Part shown: piece by piece, positions 35,150 to 42,961 of the stretch
How positions within the stretch are numbered: the stretch's first letter is position 1
Layout: each line of letters begins with the position of its first letter
Assembly: GCF_009731355.2 (NCBI RefSeq)
Contig: NZ_AP022810.1
Coordinates: forward strand, 1,268,001 to 1,332,000
Direction: 5' to 3'
DNA: 64,000 bases
Source: Desulfuromonas sp. AOP6
GTDB lineage: Bacteria > Desulfobacterota > Desulfuromonadia > Desulfuromonadales > SZUA-540
Position numbers and translations under genes: made by a program
Notes under the pieces: generated by a model
Told to the model about the DNA's origin: nothing
Database searches by the model: none
The model's input: the letters and a program-made list of their open reading frames with translations, nothing else

Positions 35150-35288
35150 TATTGATGAAAGTAAAAACAGGGACTTAAAAATCTTTATGTCGGGCACCTT
35201 TCGCCTGCTCGAAGGTCGTTTTTAAATGATATTTGCTCTTTTTGTCTTGCTCTGGTAAAGTTTTAATCCCTTTACGGCAGAGGTGAAT

Positions 35289-36218
35289 ATGAGCGAACAA
35301 TTGCCCCCCATGGTCTGTTTGGACGGTAACCGGGTTCGAGCCATACGTGAAAACCAGAAGTTGACGCAGCTTTATGTTGCTAAAGTGGTCGGTGTCACCA
35401 CGGATACCATATCGCGCTGGGAAAATAACCGCTATCCGTCCATCAAAAAAGAAAATGTTCTGCGACTGGCCGAAGCGCTGGAGGTTGCAGTCGAAGATCT
35501 GCTCAAAAATGAAGAGGAGGCAGGAAGTGAGGGAGGGGAAGTCTCCGCCGAACCAGCAGCGTCTCGCAAGTGGCTGCTGGGACTGGTCGTTTTAATCCTT
35601 GCATCGTTGTTGGCCGCCCTGCTTTTCAAGGGCCGGGAGATGGCAGTGCCTGCGGTCCTTGCCGAGCGGATTCTGCCGGCTTATGCCGCCCCGGGTAGTA
35701 TTATCCCCGTGCAGATACACCTGAAGACGGAAGAACCAATGAAGGGGTTTATCCTCCGCGAACATTTTCCCCCCGGATGGAAGCTTATTGAGGCCAGTCC
35801 ACCGGCTTCAAGTCTTGATAATGAAAAGGGCGCTGCCCGGTGGATTATCCGTACGGGAGACAGTCGCAAACATCTTGTCTATCTGGTCAGGGTTGGCAGT
35901 TCTGAAACGCTGGCTGCAACTGCTGATTTCAGCGGCGATATCGTCGCCAATTCCGACAACCGTCAGACGCCTGCATCGATACTGGGGCAAACATCCGTCG
36001 AAATCGGTCCTTTCCAGTGGGCCGATCTTGATGGCGACCAAACCATAGATGACAGTGAAATTCTGCGCGCTTATGACATGGTTGAAGAAATGACCGGTGT
36101 TCATCTTGACTGGGAAATTGTGGACACCATTTGGGACGCTGGCAGTTACCGCTGGGAAGAAAAAACGAAAGAATTTATTCCTGTCAGAAGTGAAGGGGGC
36201 CCCTCCCAGGCAGAATGA
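35289..36218 (+). CDS. Membrane-anchored XRE-family regulator with extracytoplasmic EF-hand-like loop
   Basis: The 309-residue protein has an N-terminal XRE helix-turn-helix (about 11-72; LTQLYVAKVVGVTTDTISRW), one membrane segment (about 95-113), and a beta-rich extracytoplasmic domain (about 120-240). A twelve-residue loop D246-E257 has Asp at positions 1, 3 and 5, Ile at 8 and Glu at 12, exactly the EF-hand/dockerin calcium pattern. It could be a one-component transmembrane sensor; the signal is unknown. The ATG at 35289 follows a GAGG site; a GTG two codons earlier is possible. It is divergent from the cytochrome c7 gene. Confidence 0.85.
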   Translation: MSEQLPPMVCLDGNRVRAIRENQKLTQLYVAKVVGVTTDTISRWENNRYPSIKKENVLRLAEALEVAVEDLLKNEEEAGSEGGEVSAEPAASRKWLLGLVVLILASLLAALLFKGREMAVPAVLAERILPAYAAPGSIIPVQIHLKTEEPMKGFILREHFPPGWKLIEASPPASSLDNEKGAARWIIRTGDSRKHLVYLVRVGSSETLAATADFSGDIVANSDNRQTPASILGQTSVEIGPFQWADLDGDQTIDDSEILRAYDMVEEMTGVHLDWEIVDTIWDAGSYRWEEKTKEFIPVRSEGGPSQAE

Positions 36219-36220
36219 CG

Positions 36221-36670
36221 TTAAAACTGGATCATAAACGTCTTCATGATTCTCCCTTGAGGGGTGACGGCTTCAATACCCGCCTGGAAAGGCCTGTGTT
36301 CCAGGTCAGGCAAAGGGCCGACATAAAGGCCGGATACCCTTTCTTCCAGCCTCTGCACTGAAACTTTTTCTCCGTCGCGACCAAGAATAACCAGGCGAAC
36401 CGTTGCTTCCTTGACGGGATATCCTGCCTCGTCCTTGAGAGAGACCTGAAAAACTCTTTCGGACACAGCCATACCCAGTTTCCAGGACAGTCCTGCGCCG
36501 AAGCGTTCCTCAATGGGGTCTGCCATTTCCGACAGCTGGCTGTCCTGTGATGGGGGGGACATACTTCGTATGGCGATCTCATTCAGCAAAAGCACCAGGC
36601 AGATTAAAAAAAGGGACGCCAACATTATGGTGCGTCCTGGCCTTTTTCTTTCATCTGTTTCTGTCGGCAT
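36221..36670 (-). CDS. FixH-like membrane protein
   Basis: The 149-residue protein has one N-terminal membrane segment (about 15-35) and a beta-sandwich C-terminus resembling FixH (SWKLGMAVSERVFQVSLKDEAG; VSGLYVGPLPDLEHRPF). FixH is linked to copper/cbb3-type oxidase assembly, but no cbb3 genes lie nearby, so the role is uncertain. The ATG at 36670 is preferred because the upstream extension to 36814 looks non-coding. It ends two bases from the convergent XRE gene. Confidence 0.7.
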   Translation of the reverse strand: MPTETDERKRPGRTIMLASLFLICLVLLLNEIAIRSMSPPSQDSQLSEMADPIEERFGAGLSWKLGMAVSERVFQVSLKDEAGYPVKEATVRLVILGRDGEKVSVQRLEERVSGLYVGPLPDLEHRPFQAGIEAVTPQGRIMKTFMIQF

Positions 36671-36890
36671 CGAGTATCCATTGCTGGTTGGATAGACGTT
36701 TGGATTCTTATTCTGTACACCATCACACGTACATTTTGATACGTTTAGCTGAAAAATCAAACGTAACGGTAGAAAATCCTCAGTCATAAGTAGGGCTCTT
36801 CTGACCCGCCCCATAAAAGCCGTGACAGCAATAACGGAAAAATAAGTTGTTTCTCTCCGAGTCGGATATTGCCCAACCCATGAAAAATGT

Positions 36891-36920
36891 TTGACATTCT
36901 CGCGACGCTTTCTTTAGGAT
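36891..36920 (+). promoter_or_regulatory. Sigma-70-type promoter of the polyprenyl synthase gene
   Basis: TTGACA at 36891-36896 is a perfect -35 box. TAGGAT at 36915-36920 follows with an 18-base spacer and matches the -10 consensus at four of six positions. The start codon is 38 bases further on. Confidence 0.6.
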
Positions 36921-36957
36921 AGTGAGAATTTTTTTCAATAGAGAGTAGGGCTGTCTT

Positions 36958-37926
36958 ATGGAAAAGGCACTTAAACTTCTTCACGGTGATCTGGTTCGTG
37001 TCGAAGCCCAATTTGGAGAATATCTCGAATCGGACGTTCTGCTGATTCGCAAGGTTGGCGAATATGTTCTGGCGAGCGGGGGCAAGCGCATACGTCCTCT
37101 GCTGTTGCTCCTTAGTGCCCGCCTCGCCGGTTACCAGGGAGACCGGCATGTCGGTCTTGCCGCCGTGATTGAGTTTATTCATACCGCCACGCTGCTCCAT
37201 GACGATGTGGTGGACAGTGCCGTCTTGCGTCGGGGGGCTGCCTCGGCCAATTCGGTATGGGGCAATGAAGCCTCGGTTCTGGTTGGTGATTTTCTTTTTG
37301 CCAAATCCTTTTCTCTCATGGTTCGCTATGGCAGCCTTGATATTCTTCGTGTTTTGGCCGACGCCACCACGACGATCGCCGAAGGGGAAGTCCAGCAGCT
37401 GATCAACACCTGCGATATTGATTTGTCCGAAGAAAACTACATGAATGTGGTGCGGGACAAGACGGCTGTTCTTATTGCGGCCGCCTGTCAATGTGGCGGA
37501 ATTCTGGGGGGCTGCGATGAGAAACAGCAGCGAGCCCTCAGTGAGTTCGGCCTCGATCTGGGAGTGGCCTTTCAGTTCATGGACGACATCCTTGATTATG
37601 TCGCCGACGAATCAGAATTCGGTAAAGCCAAAGGGCACGATCTGGCCGAGGGGAAAATGACTTTGCCCCTTATCTATGCGGTCAGTCATTGTTCTGCTGA
37701 AGAGAGAGCAAGGGTTGAAGAAATCATCGGAAAAGATGAGCTCGAAACGGATGATCTGGACTTCGTCGTGGAGCTCATCGAACGCACCGGAGGTCTTGAA
37801 TATACCCGTGACCGTGCGGCTTCTCTGGTCGCCCACGCCACCCGCTATCTGGATATTTTTCCTAATGATGAGGCGAAGGTAGCTCTTTGCGAGCTGGCCG
37901 AATATGTCGTGAGTCGCCGAAAGTAA
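36958..37926 (+). CDS. ispB: Polyprenyl diphosphate synthase (octaprenyl-type)
   Basis: The 322-residue trans-prenyl transferase has the two Asp-rich motifs, DDVVD in LLHDDVVDSAVLRRG and DDILD in FQFMDDILDYVAD, which bind the Mg-diphosphate substrates, plus the GGKRIRPLL segment. Such enzymes make the side chain of menaquinone or ubiquinone. The chain length cannot be read with confidence; the ispB name reflects the closest family. It has its own promoter and a terminator after it. Confidence 0.9.
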   Translation: MEKALKLLHGDLVRVEAQFGEYLESDVLLIRKVGEYVLASGGKRIRPLLLLLSARLAGYQGDRHVGLAAVIEFIHTATLLHDDVVDSAVLRRGAASANSVWGNEASVLVGDFLFAKSFSLMVRYGSLDILRVLADATTTIAEGEVQQLINTCDIDLSEENYMNVVRDKTAVLIAAACQCGGILGGCDEKQQRALSEFGLDLGVAFQFMDDILDYVADESEFGKAKGHDLAEGKMTLPLIYAVSHCSAEERARVEEIIGKDELETDDLDFVVELIERTGGLEYTRDRAASLVAHATRYLDIFPNDEAKVALCELAEYVVSRRK

Positions 37927-37965
37927 CTGGGCATTTGCCTGTGTTTTAACCGTACCCATCCCGCA

Positions 37966-38005
37966 AAATCACCCTCCGACGTTCAGCCGGCGGGTGATTT
38001 TTTTT
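37966..38005 (+). terminator. Rho-independent terminator
   Basis: A nine-base-pair stem (37966-37974 with 37992-38000) has an internal CCG/CGG pairing and is followed by T residues to 38005. It ends the polyprenyl synthase transcript. Confidence 0.88.
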
Positions 38006-38136
38006 GTGCTGACACTTGCAATATACTGAAAATATTGCGATTACTTAGTGGCTGATGTTTGGCTCGGAACTTGCTCACCCAACAGATTGCCAGCCGGGGA
38101 CAACCCGGATAACTTCTCTGCATATGCGAGGCGGTC

Positions 38137-38373
38137 ATGAGTGAGGAAACACTTGTCCATAGCTGTCGTGTTCATTTCAGCGGTCACGACTACGATGTTT
38201 TTGTTTACAGCCGACCGGATGGCAGTCATCTGGCCAAGACCTTTTTTACTTCCCGCGACGTTATCATCAGTGATGGCATAACCCTTGACGAAGCTCTGAC
38301 CAAACACCAGCATTTGTTGCCCCTGGCGGTGACTTCCCGCGATATTCTGAGGCAGTTCCGCAAAGAAAACTGA
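38137..38373 (+). CDS. Small conserved-type hypothetical protein
   Basis: The 78-residue soluble protein begins MSEETLVHSC, has a beta-hairpin-like central part (VFVYSRPDGSHLAKTFF) and a helical C-terminus (TLDEALTKHQHLL). GAGGCGG lies just before the ATG, supporting translation. It was not assigned to a family. It lies between the polyprenyl synthase and the sensor kinase, on the same strand. Confidence 0.6.
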   Translation: MSEETLVHSCRVHFSGHDYDVFVYSRPDGSHLAKTFFTSRDVIISDGITLDEALTKHQHLLPLAVTSRDILRQFRKEN

Positions 38374-38444
38374 CCCAGTCACTCCCAGGCGTTATGCCGT
38401 TTGTTTTTCTTTAGCCGTATCCCTTTCCCTGCTATACTCCCGCC

Positions 38445-40967
38445 ATGCCGCGCCTCAATCTTCACAAAAAACTGTTGATGGCTTTCTGGGTCATCGCCCT
38501 GGCTCCCCTTGTTTTCCTGGCGGTCAACTCGAATCAGAGCATACGGAAGGTTGAATCGATACTCGTCGAGAACGCCTCCACTGCTCTCGACGACCAGGCC
38601 GCCAAAGCTCTTGTCCTCCGGGCTCAAATGGTGGCCTCGGAGGTCAGTGCTTTTTTAAGGACAGCTGAATCTGATCTCTTTGATCTGGCTGCTCTGCCGG
38701 TCGCGGCAAAACCATACCAGGATTTTTACAATCGTCATCGCCGGCAAATCTGGTATCGCGGTGGTACCAATGCAAATCCTGTAGAGATGCGGGAGGTCGT
38801 TCCCCTTTATTCGGAGCTTACATTTATTGATGCACGGGGGCAGGAAAAACTCCGTATTGTTGAAGGGAAAGTCTCACCCGTCTTGCGGGATGTCTCACAG
38901 CCCGCCAATACGACCTACCTCTCGGAAACCTATTTTGACCAAGCGCGGCACCTGCCGGCAGGACAGATCTCCGTCTCTCGACTGACGGGCTGGCATGTGA
39001 ATAAAGAAGATCAGCTCCAGGGACAACCGACCCCCGAATCCGCCATAGAGGGACGTTCATACCAGGGCGTGATCAGGCTGGCGACGCCCCTCAGACAGGA
39101 AAACGGCGACCTGATGGGTGTTGTCGTCCTTTCCTTGGACCATCGGCATCTGATGGAATTCACGCAACATATCATTCCCACGGAAGAGCATTATGTTGTT
39201 TTCCCGTCCTACGACAGCGGGAACTATGCCTTCATGTTCGATGATGAAGGATGGATGATAACGCATCCAAAATACTGGGATATTCGTGGCCTTGACGACC
39301 TGGGTGGCCTGGTGCCGCCCTACACGGTTGAATCTTCCCCTGAAGCGGTGGAAAAAGGCGTCATTCCGTATAATCTGCTTTTTGCCGGGTTTGTTCATCC
39401 AAATTATCCCGTGGCGGCCGCCGAGGTATTTGCCGGGCGATCGGGGGTGGTCGATGTCACGAATGTAGGCGGCTCCCAGAAGATCATGGCTTATGCCCCC
39501 ATCTTTTACGACCGCAGTGTTTACGCGGAAAAGGGGGTCTTCGGAGGGATAACCATCGGTGCGGAATTGGCAAATTTCCACCGACCGGCTCTGATGGCCT
39601 CCACATCGATCCGTCGCGAAATCAGCCGCTTTACCAGTCATACAGGCCTGCTGATCGGTGTGACCGGGTTGATTGTCGTGGCCGCCGCCTATCTGCTTTC
39701 CCGCAGTATTGGTCGGCCTCTTCTCCAGCTGACCGAGGGGACGAAGGAAATGGCCAGAGGGAATCTCGACGCCAGAGTGACCGTACCCAGCCGGGACGAG
39801 GTGGGCGAGTTGGCGCAATCCTTCAATGCGATGGCGGATGAGTTGCGCCGGCGTCATGAAAAGCTTGTCAAGACCCTGGCTGACCTGCGCAGTTCCCGCT
39901 ATGAAATTTTACGGGAGAGAAATTTCAAGCAAACTATCGTCGAGAATATCGAGACCGGTGTCCTCACCCTGGATCCTGAAGGTCGGGTGACCTCGGCCAA
40001 CAGCCCGGTCCTGCGTATCCTGAACCTGGATCGGGCACAGAACCCGGTTCCCCTCGAGCAGGCACTGACGTCCTGGCCTGAAATTTGGGAGGCCCTCGCA
40101 AAACCATTGGCAGAAAGCGTGGGCGGTTTCTGGAGCCAATATTTCTATCTTGAACGGGCCGGCAAACACCAGACCTTTCGCATCGCCTTGCTTCCTGTCG
40201 CCTTCAGCGGCGAAAGGGGAAGGATCGTCACGGTTGAGGACCTGACTGAGCGCACCAATATGCGGCGACGCATGGAGCGCATGGAGCGTCTCGCTTCCCT
40301 CGGTCGCCTGTCGGCGGGCATTGCCCATGAGATACGAAATCCCCTGACAGGTGTCAGTCTTCTTCTCGATGAACTGCATGACCGTCTGCTGCGTTTTCCC
40401 GACGACCAGAATCTTATTCGTCGGGCCTTGGAGGAGATGGAGCGACTCGAAGGTCTGGTGAATGAATTGCTTAATTTTTCAGTCCCTTCCGCGCCATCGC
40501 TGATGCGGACAGATGTCGCCGATGTCCTTCGCGAGACGCTTTTCTTCTGTCAGAAGCAACTGCAGAAGTCAGGGATAACCCTGCAGGAAGAGATCGCTAC
40601 GAACCGTCCCCTTGTCCCTCTTGATTTTCCCAAGATGAAGCAGGCCTTTCTCAATCTTGTCACCAACGCCATTCAGGCCATGCCGAAGGGGGGAATTCTC
40701 CGAGTGCTCATCGGCTTTAACGAGGAACAGGTCACCATTTCATTTGCCGATACGGGGCAGGGCATCGCCCCCGACCTTGTCCCGCTGATTTTTGAGCCTT
40801 TTTATACCAATAGGGGAGGGGGCACCGGCCTGGGGCTTTCCATTACCCATAATATTGTGTCCGACCATGGGGGACGCATCGAGGTGGAAAGCCGTCCCGG
40901 TGCGGGAAGCACTTTCACCATCTGGCTGCCCGTTCATCCCGAGCAGCGTCCAGATCACGACAGTTGA
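38445..40967 (+). CDS. Membrane sensor histidine kinase (Cache-HAMP-PAS-HisKA), DctB/NtrB-like
   Basis: The 840-residue protein has a first membrane segment (about 10-28), a large periplasmic double-Cache-like sensor (about 35-395), a second membrane segment (about 405-425) and HAMP (about 425-480). A PAS domain (about 495-600) follows, then HisKA with the phospho-accepting His in GIAHEIRNPLTG, and a HATPase with NLVTNAIQAM, DTGQGI and GTGLGLSI. The sigma-54 activator gene follows 157 bases later, and a DASS symporter gene with a sigma-54 promoter follows that. It probably senses a carboxylate or related ligand outside the cell. Confidence 0.9.
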   Translation: MPRLNLHKKLLMAFWVIALAPLVFLAVNSNQSIRKVESILVENASTALDDQAAKALVLRAQMVASEVSAFLRTAESDLFDLAALPVAAKPYQDFYNRHRRQIWYRGGTNANPVEMREVVPLYSELTFIDARGQEKLRIVEGKVSPVLRDVSQPANTTYLSETYFDQARHLPAGQISVSRLTGWHVNKEDQLQGQPTPESAIEGRSYQGVIRLATPLRQENGDLMGVVVLSLDHRHLMEFTQHIIPTEEHYVVFPSYDSGNYAFMFDDEGWMITHPKYWDIRGLDDLGGLVPPYTVESSPEAVEKGVIPYNLLFAGFVHPNYPVAAAEVFAGRSGVVDVTNVGGSQKIMAYAPIFYDRSVYAEKGVFGGITIGAELANFHRPALMASTSIRREISRFTSHTGLLIGVTGLIVVAAAYLLSRSIGRPLLQLTEGTKEMARGNLDARVTVPSRDEVGELAQSFNAMADELRRRHEKLVKTLADLRSSRYEILRERNFKQTIVENIETGVLTLDPEGRVTSANSPVLRILNLDRAQNPVPLEQALTSWPEIWEALAKPLAESVGGFWSQYFYLERAGKHQTFRIALLPVAFSGERGRIVTVEDLTERTNMRRRMERMERLASLGRLSAGIAHEIRNPLTGVSLLLDELHDRLLRFPDDQNLIRRALEEMERLEGLVNELLNFSVPSAPSLMRTDVADVLRETLFFCQKQLQKSGITLQEEIATNRPLVPLDFPKMKQAFLNLVTNAIQAMPKGGILRVLIGFNEEQVTISFADTGQGIAPDLVPLIFEPFYTNRGGGTGLGLSITHNIVSDHGGRIEVESRPGAGSTFTIWLPVHPEQRPDHDS

Positions 40968-41124
40968 GCCCTGTATGAGCCTGGATCCTTCCTGCCCTGG
41001 GTGGCTAAAATCCACCTTTTTTGGCCTTGCCTTTCCTGCCTTGCCCACCTAATATGTCCCTTCGCCGGCTTTTTCTGGCCAACGCCGGCCGATCTGAAGA
41101 TAAAAGCGTGGAGTTCTAGAACCT

Positions 41125-42510
41125 ATGGAAAAAATTCTGATCGTGGATGACGAGGCATTTATCCGCGAAAACCTTGAGCGCATTCTGTCGGAGGAAGGGT
41201 ATCGCCCCTTTTCGACGGATAACGGTGACGACGCACTGAAAAAAATCGTGGAAGAAGAGGTTGATCTTGTCTTTCTCGATCTCAATCTGGGCAGCCAGAG
41301 CGGCCTCGACATTCTGCGGGCCATCAAGGAAGTCGACCCTAAAGTTCTGGTCATTATCATTACCGGCTACGGTACGGTCGAAAGCGCGGTTGAGGCTCTC
41401 AAGCTGGGGGCCTACGACTACATCAAAAAACCTTTCAAAGCGGATGCCATTCGCCTGATTGTGCGCCTGGCCCTGGAAGCCCAGCACCTGCGGCGAGAAG
41501 TCCGCCAACTGCGGCGCGAAGGCAAAGATGCTCTTGGCGCCGCAGATATGGTGGGTTCCAGTCCCCAGTTGCTGCAGATCTATCGCCAGATGCGAGAAGT
41601 CGCCAAACACGAAACGGCCACTGTGCTCATTACCGGGGAGAGCGGTACCGGCAAGGAGCTGGTCGCCCGTGGGATCCACAACCTGTCTCCGCGCAAAGAC
41701 CGCCCTTTTATCGAAATCAACTGCGGCTCACTGCCGTTCAACCTACTGGAAACGGAGCTTTTTGGCCACGAACGAGGGGCCTTTACCGATGCGAAATCTC
41801 GCAAAATCGGTCTGTTTGAAGAGTCGAGCGGTGGCACCATTTTTCTGGATGAAATCGGGGAGATGGATCTCAATCTGCAGGTCAAGCTTCTGCGGGTCCT
41901 TGAGGACCGTAAGATCAGGCGGTTGGGAGGCACCCGCAATATAGACATTGATGTTCGGGTGATTGCCGCGACGAATCGGGATCTTAAAGAGGCTATTATC
42001 GAAAAGAACTTCAGGGAAGATCTCTATTACCGGCTCAACGTCTTTCCCATTCACGTTCCGCCTCTACGCGAGCGTCGTGATGATATTCCGCCCCTGCTCG
42101 ACTATTTTTTCAAACGCTTTAGCGGGGTCTTTAAAAAGAACATCCGGGAGATATCTCGTGAAGCCCTGGATCTCCTTCTGCGTTACCGCTGGCCCGGCAA
42201 CGTGCGGGAACTTCGCAATGTCGTTGAACGTATCTGCATCATGAACCAGGGCGAGGTTCTGACGCCGGAAACCCTTCCGCGTGAGATATGGGGTGAAGCA
42301 CCCCTGGAAAAGGCTCACTTCCACTTTGATATCCCCCCTGAAGGGATCATGTTCGAGCAAATCGTGGAGCAGGTCGAAAAAGAGATTATCGGCAGGGCCA
42401 TTCAGATCACCGGTGGCAATGTGGCCAAAACGGCGCGATTGCTCAATGTTCCGCGAGGAACGCTCCGCTACAAACTGGAAAAATATGAACTTGGTGGTGA
42501 CGATTCATAA
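41125..42510 (+). CDS. NtrC-family sigma-54-dependent response regulator
   Basis: The 461-residue regulator has a receiver domain (phospho-acceptor D52 in VFLDLNLG), a central AAA+ domain with Walker A GESGTGKE, the sigma-54 contact loop as GAFTDA (the common form is GAFTGA), Walker B GGTIFLDEIGEM, and a C-terminal Fis-type HTH (NVAKTARLLNVPRGTLRYKL). It should activate a -24/-12 promoter when phosphorylated by the adjacent kinase. The symporter gene downstream has such a promoter with two upstream palindromes, making it the likely target. The GAFTDA variant is found in other members and is not proof of loss. Confidence 0.94.
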   Translation: MEKILIVDDEAFIRENLERILSEEGYRPFSTDNGDDALKKIVEEEVDLVFLDLNLGSQSGLDILRAIKEVDPKVLVIIITGYGTVESAVEALKLGAYDYIKKPFKADAIRLIVRLALEAQHLRREVRQLRREGKDALGAADMVGSSPQLLQIYRQMREVAKHETATVLITGESGTGKELVARGIHNLSPRKDRPFIEINCGSLPFNLLETELFGHERGAFTDAKSRKIGLFEESSGGTIFLDEIGEMDLNLQVKLLRVLEDRKIRRLGGTRNIDIDVRVIAATNRDLKEAIIEKNFREDLYYRLNVFPIHVPPLRERRDDIPPLLDYFFKRFSGVFKKNIREISREALDLLLRYRWPGNVRELRNVVERICIMNQGEVLTPETLPREIWGEAPLEKAHFHFDIPPEGIMFEQIVEQVEKEIIGRAIQITGGNVAKTARLLNVPRGTLRYKLEKYELGGDDS

Positions 42511-42549
42511 GTAAAATGTTTCGCCGGACACTCCTTTCATCTGATTGAC

Positions 42550-42582
42550 AGCCTCCCTTGTTGCAGGGGAGGCTTTTTCTTT
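42550..42582 (+). terminator. Rho-independent terminator after the NtrC-type regulator
   Basis: An eight-base-pair stem AGCCTCCC (42550-42557) with GGGAGGCT (42567-42574) is followed by a T-rich tract to 42582. Confidence 0.88.
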
Positions 42583-42649
42583 TACAGCAGTGCGATATCT
42601 TTCAGAAAAATTAAGTTTGTTTACTTTCTGTTTCCGAGGCTGTTGTGTG

Positions 42650-42728
42650 TGGCCAAAAAAGGCCATGCCTTGTCCCTTGTTTTACGCAAAAACTATTATC
42701 TGGCCTTAAATGTGGCCAAAAGAAGCCA
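42650..42728. promoter_or_regulatory. Two palindromic candidate activator sites upstream of the symporter promoter
   Basis: A perfect palindrome of TGGCC and GGCCA arms around six A residues (42650-42665) is followed 63 bases on by a near copy (42713-42728, TGGC and GCCA arms). Both are preceded by TG. They lie about 235 and 170 bases upstream of the predicted transcription start, the usual distance for enhancer sites bound by NtrC-family activators. Confidence 0.65.
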
Positions 42729-42871
42729 GTTTTAGGCAGTGGTCCCGAGACCCCGTCTGTCCATATTTATAACAGCATTTTAATTCCATCGTCTGTTGTT
42801 GTTGAAAAAAAGGTTTAAAAACAGTCGTGTATACATACGTCCAGAGATCCATCCGCTGGTTTATCAGCCCT

Positions 42872-42888
42872 TGGCACTAGGGTTGCTT
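42872..42888 (+). promoter_or_regulatory. Sigma-54 (-24/-12) promoter of the DASS symporter
   Basis: TTGGCACT (GG at 42873-42874) and GTTGCTT (GC at 42885-42886) have the required ten-base spacing, and TGGCAC plus TTGCT match the consensus almost exactly. The transcription start is predicted about 12 bases on, giving a ~64-base leader before the ATG at 42962. Confidence 0.88.
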
Positions 42889-42961
42889 ACAGAAGGCAGT
42901 CCTTGAAACAAATGCCCTTTTCAACCTGTAATCAATCCCGGTGCAAGGAGAGAGATCAAAT

